59,167 bases of DNA from an uncultured bacterium. Its GTDB lineage: Bacteria > Fidelibacterota > Marinisomatia > Marinisomatales > UBA1611. Of the stretch, positions 20,469-29,489 are shown piece after piece; positions within the stretch are counted from its first letter, which is position 1, and each line of letters begins with the position of its first letter. Made by a program: the position numbers and the translations under genes. Where the stretch lies: positions 1 through 59,167 of the forward strand of contig CAJVZI010000005.1 in assembly GCA_913020665.1 (NCBI GenBank). Direction: 5' to 3'. The notes beneath the pieces are model-generated. The model ran no database searches. It worked only from the letters and a program-made list of their open reading frames with translations, and was not told where the DNA came from.

Positions 20469-20537
20469 AGCCCCGTTGATGTGGCGTGCTCTTCAGGGAA
20501 AACAGTTTTTTCCGAGGGTTTTTCGACGGGGCTTTTT
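20469..20537 (+). terminator. Compound hairpin with T-run downstream of the UMF1 transporter gene
   Basis: The arms AGCCCCGTTGA (20469-20479) and TCGACGGGGCT (20523-20533) pair over 11 positions (one G-U). The 43 nt between them contain a second small stem, GGAAAA / TTTTCC flanked by CTC / GAG. TTTTT follows on the + strand. It could simply be a Rho-independent terminator, but the large structured loop, and the position 14 nt before the thioesterase ATG, leave room for a cis-regulatory RNA. Confidence 0.7.
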
Positions 20538-20551
20538 CAATTTTACTTAAA

Positions 20552-20947
20552 ATGAATTCACCTATAATTAGATATTCCCAACTTGTAATGCCCCAGGATG
20601 CCAATGTACTTGGTACGCTTTTTGGCGGTCAGATGGTATCGTGGATGGATATTTCTGCATCGAAGGCCGTTCACCGTTTTTTAAAAGATACAAATGCAGA
20701 TGCCGCACTTACACGAGCAATTGATGCAATTGAATTCAAGGAACCAGTGCATGTAGGCAATTGGGTAAACTTTGAAGCTAAGATCATTTCTACAGGAAGA
20801 TCATCCATCCATATACAGATAGATGCTTATAAAGAGACGAAAGAGCTTGATAAGCTTTTAGCCTGTACAGCTAGGTTCACTTTTGTTTCAGTAAAAAAAC
20901 TACAAGATGGGACCTATGAAAAAGTTGATCATAATAAGACGGTATAA
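20552..20947 (+). CDS. Hot-dog fold acyl-CoA thioesterase
   Basis: A 131-residue thioesterase of the YciA/BACH type. Conserved: [20 protein letters not shown] with the catalytic-region Asp and the [19 protein letters not shown] helix, then [20 protein letters not shown] and TARFTFVSV. It hydrolyses acyl-CoA to free acid and CoA. An upstream in-frame start at 20486 would translate through the hairpin at 20469-20537 and add a non-homologous 22-residue tail, so ATG 20552 is chosen. It precedes acs by 5 nt, placing two acyl/acetyl-CoA enzymes in one unit. Confidence 0.88.
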   Translation: MNSPIIRYSQLVMPQDANVLGTLFGGQMVSWMDISASKAVHRFLKDTNADAALTRAIDAIEFKEPVHVGNWVNFEAKIISTGRSSIHIQIDAYKETKELDKLLACTARFTFVSVKKLQDGTYEKVDHNKTV

Positions 20948-20952
20948 AGGTC

Positions 20953-22887
20953 ATGGCAGATAATACATTTAAGCCTCAACCTAAAATCTCGGAAAGAGCA
21001 CATATCTCTTCATTGGAACAATATGGAGAACTCTACAAGCGTTCAATCAATGACCCAACAGAGTTCTGGGAGGAAATTGCTCAAAGACTTGATTGGTATA
21101 AGCCTTGGAATAAGGTGAGGGAGTTTGACTTTGTTAACGGGGAAATAGAATGGTTCTCTGGAGGAGAATTAAATGCTTGTTATAATTGTATAGATAGACA
21201 TATCAATGAAGGTCATGGTGAAGATATTGCTATTATTTGGGAAGGGAATGACCCAAATCAATCTAGAAAATTTTCCTATAATGATCTTTTGAAAGAAGTA
21301 TCTCAATTTGCAAATGCCCTAAAAGAACTAGGCGTGCAGAAAGGGGATAGAGTTTGTTTATACATGCAAATGATTCCTGAATTAGCTATCGCTGTTTTGG
21401 CGTGCGCACGTATTGGTGCAGTTCATTCTGTGGTTTTTGGAGCTTTCTCAAGTGACTCTTTGAGAGACCGTATTAATGATTCGGAATGCAAGATCTTGGT
21501 AACACAGGACACTGGTGTACGAGGGACCAAGCAAAATATTCCGATGAAGGCAAATGCCGATCAGGCTTTATTTGATACTCCATCTATCGAACATGTTATA
21601 GTTGTACGAAGGACAGGAGAGCCTGTTAATATGGATGCCAAGCGTGATCTTTGGTGGCATGAAGCAACATCTGGAGTCAGTGCAAGATGTGAACCTGTGG
21701 CTATGGACTCTGAAGACCCTCTTTTTATCTTATACACGTCTGGATCGACAGGTAAGCCTAAAGGTGTATTGCACACAACAGGTGGTTACTTGGTTTACGC
21801 GTCATTCACTCATCAAATGGTATTTGATTACCATCCAGGAGATATTTATTGGTGTACAGCTGATCTGGGTTGGATAACAGGTCATTCCTATATTGTTTAT
21901 GGCCCATTATCGAATCGAGCGACAACCATTATGTTTGAAGGTGTACCAAATTATCCAGATTTTGGTCGCTTTTGGGATGTGGTTGACAAACATAAAGTCA
22001 ATCAATTCTATACAGCACCTACAGCTTTACGCGCATTGATGAAAGAGGGAAATGAATGGGTTTCTTCTAGAGATCTATCTTCCTTGAGATTACTAGGTAC
22101 GGTTGGAGAACCAATAAAAGAACCAGAGTGGAAGTGGTATTATGATATTGTTGGCCAAGGACAATGTCCAATTGTTGATACGTGGTGGCAAACAGAGACA
22201 GGCGGTATTTTGATCACGCCTTTGCCTGGTGCGACACCTACTAAACCTGGTTCTGCAACCTTGCCATTTTTTGGAGTAGAACCTGTATTATTAACTGAAG
22301 ATGGAAAAGAGATAGAAGGAAACAATGTGTCTGGTTTACTGGCATTGAGATCATCATGGCCAGGACAAATGCGGACTATCTATGGAGACCATAAGCGATT
22401 TATTGATGTATATTTTTCTCAATGCCCAGGCTATTATTTTACAGGAGATGGTGCGCGAAGGGATGAAGATGGTTACTATTGGATTACTGGACGTGTGGAT
22501 GATGTATTGAATGTTTCTGGACATAGAATTGGTACGGCTGAGGTAGAGGGTGCTATAGGGAAAGCAAATGGTGTTGCTGAAGCTGCTGTTGTTGGCTTTC
22601 CACATGATATAAAGGGACAGGGCATCTATGCATTTGTAACTCTTATGACCGGAGTAAATGAGTCAGATGAAATATATAGTGGTATTTTAGAATCTGTCAA
22701 AAAAGACATTGGTCCACACGCTAAGCCTGATGAGATACAGTTCACACCTGCATTACCTAAGACCAGATCGGGAAAGATCATGCGTAGAATTTTAAGGAAA
22801 ATAGCAGAAGGTGACCTAGATAATATGGGTGATACTTCAACACTTGCAGACCCTAGTGTTGTAGAAAGTCTTACGAAAGGACAGTAG
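20953..22887 (+). CDS. acs: Acetyl-CoA synthetase (AMP-forming)
   Basis: A 644-residue enzyme converting acetate, ATP and CoA to acetyl-CoA, AMP and PPi. Seen: the phosphate-binding loop [39 protein letters not shown] (acetate-pocket region), the hinge and A8 motif [20 protein letters not shown], and the C-terminal lysine in [14 protein letters not shown] (K608), the residue acetylated by Pat-type enzymes in other bacteria. Length is standard (~645-655). An AAAGG sits before the ATG. The 3' end overlaps the convergent HEAT/cNMP protein gene by 17 nt. Confidence 0.98.
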   Translation: MADNTFKPQPKISERAHISSLEQYGELYKRSINDPTEFWEEIAQRLDWYKPWNKVREFDFVNGEIEWFSGGELNACYNCIDRHINEGHGEDIAIIWEGNDPNQSRKFSYNDLLKEVSQFANALKELGVQKGDRVCLYMQMIPELAIAVLACARIGAVHSVVFGAFSSDSLRDRINDSECKILVTQDTGVRGTKQNIPMKANADQALFDTPSIEHVIVVRRTGEPVNMDAKRDLWWHEATSGVSARCEPVAMDSEDPLFILYTSGSTGKPKGVLHTTGGYLVYASFTHQMVFDYHPGDIYWCTADLGWITGHSYIVYGPLSNRATTIMFEGVPNYPDFGRFWDVVDKHKVNQFYTAPTALRALMKEGNEWVSSRDLSSLRLLGTVGEPIKEPEWKWYYDIVGQGQCPIVDTWWQTETGGILITPLPGATPTKPGSATLPFFGVEPVLLTEDGKEIEGNNVSGLLALRSSWPGQMRTIYGDHKRFIDVYFSQCPGYYFTGDGARRDEDGYYWITGRVDDVLNVSGHRIGTAEVEGAIGKANGVAEAAVVGFPHDIKGQGIYAFVTLMTGVNESDEIYSGILESVKKDIGPHAKPDEIQFTPALPKTRSGKIMRRILRKIAEGDLDNMGDTSTLADPSVVESLTKGQ

Positions 22888-25800
22888 TTAATTTTTTATT
22901 CATATCCCTTACTCTCTTCGTTAGCATCCTCACTATTTGCCTCATAATATCAGGATTACTTGCCATAAGTTCATAAAAACCTTCTTGATCTATTTTCAAT
23001 AAGATGCTGTCCTCAATAGCAGTAGCCCCAGCCGATCTGGGTTCTTGATCTAATAATGCCATTTCACCGATGCAATGACCGCCCTCTAAAATTGCTATTG
23101 ATTTATTATCCTGAGTCACATTTATCTTACCAGAAATAATAACAAATAATGAATCCCCTTGTTCACCTTCCATGAATATGTTATCGTTTTGCCCGGTTTC
23201 TATTTCAACTGAGATTTGTGCTATTTTTGATAAAATATCTCCGGGTATTGTTTGAAAAAGATCAACAGATTTTAACAAAAGGGTTTTTTCGAGTATTGAA
23301 TACATTGTTTGTGACTCCTGGCTTGAAAGATTATTATGCAAAAAATTTCGGTTAAGATAATCTCGTTCTGAATTAGTAAAAAGTTTAGTGTCTAATAGGT
23401 GTTCGGGTATCTTATCCCACTTTACTCTTTTTAAAACGGCAGTGTTTTCATTTTTTAGAAGATATTGGGTTGCAATACTTGTTTTCCATTGATGTGGATT
23501 CTCGATCCAGTAGATGAGCATCTCATCTTTTGAAGATAAACCTTGGTTGAAAAACTCATTCGCAAATGATAACGGATCCGACTCTGGATCTATTAAAGGA
23601 ATGAGTATTTTAATGGTGTTCGAAGAAAAGGTAGACTCTACAAGCTCCAGCACAAGCGGAATTAACTCCATGTCTCCGCTTTCAATATATCTTATGTATG
23701 TCTCAATGGGCACATTAGGATCTTTGAGAGTACCAAGTTTCAATATTATACGTGTTATTAATATGAGATCATTTTCAATGTGATCTATCACGAGATCTGC
23801 TCTGGTATTTTTGTATATATCGTGTTTAAAACTATGTAACTGATATGCTCTCTTTGCTAAGGTCTGTATATTATTATCTACTTTTTTAAGTTCAGAGTTT
23901 TCAAGGTTTCTTGACTTCGAAATTTTTATTAATGCATTACTAGCCTCATCTATAATGGAGAGGTCTGGGTTATCAATACATGATAATATCATTTCAACGG
24001 TATCTTTCTTATCATAATTATGCATTATTCTTAATATGGCTCTTCGTATGCTTTGTCCGGATTTCTTATCAGACATTACATTTAATAATCTATGGTGGGC
24101 CTTATCTTTAGGATAAGAGAGTAATGCTTTCTCTGCATTAATTGCTGTAGATGGCCTAGCTAATAATTTTATAACGTGGTCAAAATAATCGAGGTTTTGG
24201 TTTTCACTAATGATAGTTAACACACTATTATTGATATCATTATTATTTGTATTCAGTAAACTTAATATTTGATCATGGGATACAAGATCTGGGGAAGTTC
24301 TAAGGAATCCAAGCATCTCATAAATAGTATTTTGGTCGCCACTCTGAAAGTTTTTTTCTATCAATTGTTTTGACTCTTTATGATCCGGGTCGTCAGCCAG
24401 TAGTGCGATCGCTGAAGCTGTGCTCAATGCCGTTGATTCATGGTTTAGATAGCCTTTAAGCATGGTTTCAAGTCCCTTGATATTCCTGTCGCTAGCACAG
24501 GCAATTGCATAAGGGGAAACACTATCTTGTTTTATTATCTGATCTTGGATCATCTTATCTGGTAATATATTTTGTTGGTTCCATGAAAGTTCAAGGACAC
24601 CTCTTTGGATTGCAGGAGACCCACCTAAGAATAAATTCTTAATCGAATTTTTCCACGGATCAAGTGGGAGAGTCCATAAAAGATCAAGAGCAAAAAGTTG
24701 CTTGAACTCATCTTTTTCATTAAGGACCTTATCTAGTGTCTCTACAGTTTGAGCATCATGTACATCGAATTGTACTTCATCCAGGTTTAATTGTCTATTA
24801 TCTATGGATCTTACTATCTCTGATACGTAGCCTTCTTTTAATTTAATAGCATCCCATAGCCATATTGCAGTAACTGCAAGTACTATAATACTCAATAGGT
24901 AAATATTAGAATCTGTTATCAAGTTTAAGTAAACTAGTAAAAAGATAACTAGTCCTGCAAACCCCTCAACACCGGACTTTAGAGTACCATCAATGATCGG
25001 TTTTGAACGCTGCCTTTTTTTTATGCTTAATGGCAACCAGAGTATTTCTTTAATAGCATTGTTAATTGAGAATTTGAACACTTGGTCTGAAAATTTTGTT
25101 ATGAATACAGTAAGTAATGAACCGACTAGTAAAAAACCAGTTGATCCAAAAGATAGAGTAATGGGGAGTATAATAAGTCCTATGAGTATGCCAAAACGTG
25201 TCAGAATAAAACTAGTTACAAAAAACTGCATGATCAATGTTGCAATACCCGTGTACATATAGTAGGTACCAAAAAAGTCCACTAGGTCATTTTGATTTGG
25301 AAATGCCTCTGAAGACATGATCTTGAATTGATAATCTATTATTCGAGAAATGAACGCAGAGCATGCAACCATGATCGCAATGGCTTTTAAGTAAGGGTCA
25401 AATTGGACCTTGTTATCTTGTATATTTTGTTCAATTTCTTGGATATCTACTTTTATGTAAGGCCTTACAAAATGACTCATTATTATACTGGTGATCAGAA
25501 AAATTATTGTCAGGTATAATAGATTCTCAGAGCCGTATATCTCAACAAAGGGTTTAATACTATAACCAGCACCAATAGCTGCAATAGACCCTCCGGCAAT
25601 GATCAAGGGGAACAGCCGTTTGGCTTGCCTAGGATTAAAAACCTCTCCCGCTAGGATCCAAAATTGCATTATAGATAGAATAGTTATTATCTCCATCCAG
25701 ATATAGAATGCAGGTATCACCCAGCCTGCCATATGTAGTTGGAAGACTAGCAAAGATATAGAGAAGAAAGATCCAGCAAGGATCATCAGGTTGATCTGAT

Positions 25801-26020
25801 CTTTGTTGGATGTTAATTTTTTATATGCTTCAATTGCCAAAGCCATGAACAGAGCAATGAAGATATACATTAGAGGCAGATATGTTCGATCAAAGTTTAT
25901 GAGAAATATTGCATCTCGAACAGCTGCACCCGTAATACAAGCGCCTGTTATACAAAAGAAAATAATAAATAGGATGAGAATAGGGCGTTTCTCATTGGGT
26001 CTGATCTTTAAAAAGTTCAT
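22871..26020 (-). CDS. Nucleotide-transporter-like membrane protein fused to HEAT repeats and a cNMP-binding domain
   Basis: A 1049-residue fusion. Residues 1-~400 are a ~12-helix domain resembling the Npt1/Npt2 ATP:ADP antiporter (TLC/NTT) or MFS fold: [20 protein letters not shown] at the N-terminus and [20 protein letters not shown] in the central loop. Residues ~400-900 are helical HEAT-like repeats (for example [20 protein letters not shown]). Residues ~925-1049 form a cyclic-nucleotide-binding domain with [20 protein letters not shown] and the phosphate-binding cassette [17 protein letters not shown] (E986, R995, S996). This suggests a transporter, or a sensor derived from one, gated by cAMP/cGMP. 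What it transports is unknown. An adenylate cyclase gene lies 3.5 kb away. It is divergent from pepA and its 3' end overlaps acs. Confidence 0.8.
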   Translation of the reverse strand: MNFLKIRPNEKRPILILFIIFFCITGACITGAAVRDAIFLINFDRTYLPLMYIFIALFMALAIEAYKKLTSNKDQINLMILAGSFFSISLLVFQLHMAGWVIPAFYIWMEIITILSIMQFWILAGEVFNPRQAKRLFPLIIAGGSIAAIGAGYSIKPFVEIYGSENLLYLTIIFLITSIIMSHFVRPYIKVDIQEIEQNIQDNKVQFDPYLKAIAIMVACSAFISRIIDYQFKIMSSEAFPNQNDLVDFFGTYYMYTGIATLIMQFFVTSFILTRFGILIGLIILPITLSFGSTGFLLVGSLLTVFITKFSDQVFKFSINNAIKEILWLPLSIKKRQRSKPIIDGTLKSGVEGFAGLVIFLLVYLNLITDSNIYLLSIIVLAVTAIWLWDAIKLKEGYVSEIVRSIDNRQLNLDEVQFDVHDAQTVETLDKVLNEKDEFKQLFALDLLWTLPLDPWKNSIKNLFLGGSPAIQRGVLELSWNQQNILPDKMIQDQIIKQDSVSPYAIACASDRNIKGLETMLKGYLNHESTALSTASAIALLADDPDHKESKQLIEKNFQSGDQNTIYEMLGFLRTSPDLVSHDQILSLLNTNNNDINNSVLTIISENQNLDYFDHVIKLLARPSTAINAEKALLSYPKDKAHHRLLNVMSDKKSGQSIRRAILRIMHNYDKKDTVEMILSCIDNPDLSIIDEASNALIKISKSRNLENSELKKVDNNIQTLAKRAYQLHSFKHDIYKNTRADLVIDHIENDLILITRIILKLGTLKDPNVPIETYIRYIESGDMELIPLVLELVESTFSSNTIKILIPLIDPESDPLSFANEFFNQGLSSKDEMLIYWIENPHQWKTSIATQYLLKNENTAVLKRVKWDKIPEHLLDTKLFTNSERDYLNRNFLHNNLSSQESQTMYSILEKTLLLKSVDLFQTIPGDILSKIAQISVEIETGQNDNIFMEGEQGDSLFVIISGKINVTQDNKSIAILEGGHCIGEMALLDQEPRSAGATAIEDSILLKIDQEGFYELMASNPDIMRQIVRMLTKRVRDMNKKLTTVLS

Positions 26021-26144
26021 AAGGTGGTCGTAAAAGTTAGAATAAACATAGTGTGTTTAAAATGTAGATTATATTCATGAAAATATTATATCATATATTT
26101 AATTTCATTACCTATTATGACTTATAAATACTAAAAGGAATCTT

Positions 26145-27602
26145 ATGGCACACATAACTAAAGTAGATGTTTCTAATGAATCATGGAATGAGACCAATGC
26201 TGGGCTCATCGCCGTTGGTGTTTTCCAAGACAAGAGTTTTACTACAATGGCTAGTAATATAAATGATAGCAATGATGGTGTCTTATCAAAAGCTATTGAA
26301 ATGGGAGATGTCAAAGGCAAGAATGGCGAATCTAATCTATTCTATATAGATGGTCAAAGAATTCAATTGTTAGGATTGGGTAAGAAAGAAGAATTAAACC
26401 CCGACACTATGCGATTGGCCGCAGGCCGTGCATCTAGATTAGCAATAGATAAGAAGATCGATCATATTGCAATAGAATGTCCGTCAAATGAAAATGAGAT
26501 ATGCCAGGCATTGGCAGAAGGCCTGGTGTTAGGTAGTTATCAATTTTTAGATTATAAGACAAAAGAAAAGAATGCTTTCGAGCTAAAGTCAGCAACAGTT
26601 CTAGGGTCTGATAAAAATGAAATATCAAAAGGAGCAATGATCGGTAATGCAGTTTGTTTTGCTAGAGACCTGGGAAATCATCCTGGCAATGTGACGACTC
26701 CCAGCAAATTAGCAGCATCTGCAAAAGATATTGCAGATGAAGGCGGTATGGATCTGACAGTATTTGAAAGAGAAGAGTTCACAGAAATGGGGATGGGTGG
26801 TCTCGCAGGTGTAGCACAAGGTACGGATGAGCCGCCAAAATTCATTATTCTAGAGTATATGAAAGGTGGTGACAAAAAGCCTAAGGTATTAGTAGGCAAG
26901 GGATTGACATTTGACTCAGGTGGTATATCGATCAAACCCGCTGGGAGAATGGATGAAATGAAATATGATATGTGTGGTTCTGCGGTTGTCCTTGGAGTTT
27001 TTAAAGCACTTGCTTTGTTAAAACCTGAACTGAACGTTGTTGGCATCATTCCATCAACGGAGAATCTAAATGGTGCAAAAGCCTATAAACCTGGTGATAT
27101 ATTAAAAGCTTATAATGGTAAGACCATTGAGGTCCTTAATACAGATGCAGAAGGCCGTTTAATACTTGCTGATGGACTCTCCTATGCTTCTAAACATTAT
27201 GACCCTGAGTATATACTTGATTTTGCAACCCTCACCGGCGCAATGGTTGTGACCTTAGGACATATTGCAACAGGCGTCATGGGTACAGATGATAATCTTA
27301 TAGATAAAGTGCTTAAAGCATCAAAAGCAACAGGCGAGAAAGTTTGGGAGTTACCTCTTTGGGAAGAGTTCTGTAAACAGATTCAGAGTTCCATCGCTGA
27401 TGTCAAGAATCAGGGCTCACCGCCGCAAGCGGGTACTATTGTCGCTGGAGCATTTTTAAAAGAGTTCGTCAAGAAAGGTATTCCGTGGGCCCATTTCGAT
27501 ATTGCTGGGACTGCATGGGGCGGTAAACCTAGCAGTGTTGATCCTAAAGGGAGTGCCACAGGATGGGGCGTGAGATTGGTTTTGGATATGATGGATGTCT
27601 AA
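26145..27602 (+). CDS. pepA: Leucyl aminopeptidase (M17 family)
   Basis: A 485-residue cytosolic di-metal exopeptidase. The catalytic domain holds the metal and active-site residues in VGKGLTFDSGGISIKPAGRM (Lys and Asp), MKYDMCGSAVVLGV (Asp) and the M17 signature NTDAEGRLILADGLSY (Asp, Glu, Arg). The N-terminal macrodomain-like region (about 1-160) is the usual regulatory/DNA-binding part. AAGGA lies before the ATG. A strong intrinsic terminator starts 26 nt after its stop but lies inside the next coding region. Confidence 0.97.
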   Translation: MAHITKVDVSNESWNETNAGLIAVGVFQDKSFTTMASNINDSNDGVLSKAIEMGDVKGKNGESNLFYIDGQRIQLLGLGKKEELNPDTMRLAAGRASRLAIDKKIDHIAIECPSNENEICQALAEGLVLGSYQFLDYKTKEKNAFELKSATVLGSDKNEISKGAMIGNAVCFARDLGNHPGNVTTPSKLAASAKDIADEGGMDLTVFEREEFTEMGMGGLAGVAQGTDEPPKFIILEYMKGGDKKPKVLVGKGLTFDSGGISIKPAGRMDEMKYDMCGSAVVLGVFKALALLKPELNVVGIIPSTENLNGAKAYKPGDILKAYNGKTIEVLNTDAEGRLILADGLSYASKHYDPEYILDFATLTGAMVVTLGHIATGVMGTDDNLIDKVLKASKATGEKVWELPLWEEFCKQIQSSIADVKNQGSPPQAGTIVAGAFLKEFVKKGIPWAHFDIAGTAWGGKPSSVDPKGSATGWGVRLVLDMMDV

Positions 27603-29385
27603 AACAAGAAATAAGATCAATAGATTCAAGGGGCTAAGATGTTTTTTCATCGGCCCCTTTTTATTTTCTTTATTGTTTTCCGGCCATCCGATCAGCATTG
27701 ATGGCCTATATGAAGACTGGGAGGATGTTCCTATTGCATATATTGATACGGAAGATGATGATCTAGGCGCAGATTACTCAACTTTGAAGATCACTTATGA
27801 TTCAGAATTTTTATTCATCTACTTTAATTTTTTTAATGGTGAGTTCTTAATGCAGGATTGGAATGATTTTCATTTATATATTGATGCCGATAATGATTCA
27901 TCAACCGGACACTATGTACATGGTATTGGTGCAGAACTAGATTGGACCTTTGGAGATAGATCGGGTTATAAACATGTAGAAGGGCAACAGAGCGAACTCT
28001 ATCAAAATGATCTCACACTGCGTATTGCACCTACTATCACATCGACAGAATTTGAAGTTGCAATTGCAAGAGGCTCTTCTCCTCTCACACTGAATGGTTC
28101 CCAATCATTTACAGGTGGTAAACTTGTTCTTTCAGAGATAGAAGAAGGTGGTGACCTTATTCCAAATGAATCAGGAGGAGTTTCATTTACGATTGGAGAA
28201 GACTATGTGGTTTCACCACAACCAATTACTCTTGAAAGATCTAATGAAGACGATATAAGGGTCGTATCATATAATACGTGGAATGAAGGTATCCTTGACA
28301 ATGATAGGCAAATACATTTTAAACGAATCTTGCAATCACTTGATCCAGATATTATTGCACTTCAGGAACATGGAGATTGGGATGATATAGATGATATTAT
28401 TCAATCTTGGTTTCCCGATGAGGAATGGTATGCAAGTTGGACCTATAGGGATTTGGTTGTGCTATCAAGATTTCCAGTTATTAGTGACGCGAATATGATC
28501 AGTTCAGAACGGACAATGGCCGTATTGTTGGATACTGAAGGTGAGCTTGGAGAAGATCTACTAATCTTTAATTCTCATCTATCATGCTGTGATAATAATG
28601 AAGACCGACAGCAGCAGGTAGATGAATTTGCAGGCGCGTGGAGAGAATGGGTTACAGATGGTGCAGGTCCATTTGAGTTAGAATATGGTGCTCCTTTTAT
28701 TCATGTAGGGGACTTTAATTATGTTGGATATAGGCAGCAGGTTGAGACTATAAGAGATGGAGATATTGAAGATGAAGATCAATATGGAAATGATTTTTTA
28801 CCTGATTGGGACTCCACTAGTATTATTGATCTATTCCCACGCCATACTCATAAACGCATGGGGTATACATGGCGGAAAGATGGTTCATCATTTAATCCAG
28901 GTAAACTAGACTATGTTTTTTATTCAGACGCAACGATTGATGCGGGTAAATATTATATATTGAACACACTTGCAATGGATGACCTTGCTTTAGATTATTA
29001 TGGATTACAATGGGAGGATACTCAAATTGCTTCAGATCATTTGCCCATAGTATTTGATATATCTATTAATAATGAGGTGGATATTGAGAAAGAACATATC
29101 TTGCCTATTGCACCCATATTATACCCAAATTATCCGAACCCATTTAATTCGAATACTGCTATCGCTTTTTATTTATCGGAACCAGCAATAATTGACCTAT
29201 CTATCATTGATGTTCTGGGCAATACTGTAAAGAATTTAATTCATGAAAACCGACCAGCGGGCAATTCTTCAATTAATTGGGATGGTAAGAATATGATGGG
29301 AGAGAGTATGACCTCTGGAATATACTTCTATCTGTTGAAGGTCAATGGAATGTCTATGAAAAGAAAGATGGTGTTACTTAAATGA
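27595..29385 (+). CDS. Secreted endonuclease/exonuclease/phosphatase-family protein with C-terminal sorting tail
   Basis: A 596-residue exported protein. N-terminal signal peptide (hydrophobic CFFIGPFLFSLLFSG after a basic stretch). Residues ~35-200: a beta-sandwich resembling CBM9/DOMON domains (ISIDGLYEDWEDVPIAYIDT, FHLYIDADNDSSTGHYVHG). Residues ~210-490: EEP domain with IRVVSYNTWN, DIIALQEHGDWDD (metal Glu), LIFNSHLSCC, FIHVGDFNYVG (Asp-Asn) and the catalytic SDHLPIVFD, so the active site is complete. C-terminal ~80 residues: type IX-like tail LYPNYPNPFNSNTAI ... GIYFYLLKVNG. It could cleave nucleic acid, a phosphoester lipid or a similar phosphodiester outside the cell. The ATG overlaps pepA by 8 nt; no other start keeps the signal peptide. 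Confidence 0.83.
   Translation: MSKTRNKINRFKGLRCFFIGPFLFSLLFSGHPISIDGLYEDWEDVPIAYIDTEDDDLGADYSTLKITYDSEFLFIYFNFFNGEFLMQDWNDFHLYIDADNDSSTGHYVHGIGAELDWTFGDRSGYKHVEGQQSELYQNDLTLRIAPTITSTEFEVAIARGSSPLTLNGSQSFTGGKLVLSEIEEGGDLIPNESGGVSFTIGEDYVVSPQPITLERSNEDDIRVVSYNTWNEGILDNDRQIHFKRILQSLDPDIIALQEHGDWDDIDDIIQSWFPDEEWYASWTYRDLVVLSRFPVISDANMISSERTMAVLLDTEGELGEDLLIFNSHLSCCDNNEDRQQQVDEFAGAWREWVTDGAGPFELEYGAPFIHVGDFNYVGYRQQVETIRDGDIEDEDQYGNDFLPDWDSTSIIDLFPRHTHKRMGYTWRKDGSSFNPGKLDYVFYSDATIDAGKYYILNTLAMDDLALDYYGLQWEDTQIASDHLPIVFDISINNEVDIEKEHILPIAPILYPNYPNPFNSNTAIAFYLSEPAIIDLSIIDVLGNTVKNLIHENRPAGNSSINWDGKNMMGESMTSGIYFYLLKVNGMSMKRKMVLLK
27628..27663 (+). terminator. Intrinsic terminator of pepA, overlapping the start of the next CDS
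   Basis: Stem AAGGGGC (27628-27634) / GCCCCTT (27653-27659), inner stem GATG / CATC, then TTTTT. It lies 26 nt after the pepA stop and inside codons ~12-23 of the EEP protein (signal-peptide region). It is a clear hairpin; whether it stops transcription completely or works as an attenuator is not known. Confidence 0.75.
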
Positions 29386-29489
29386 TCAGAATCGTGTTAT
29401 AGTTTGGAGGTCTTTTTTTGAATCATATGATCATAAACGTTTAATATATTATGTGTGTAGTCCTTTAAAGATATTAGTGGGATAATATA

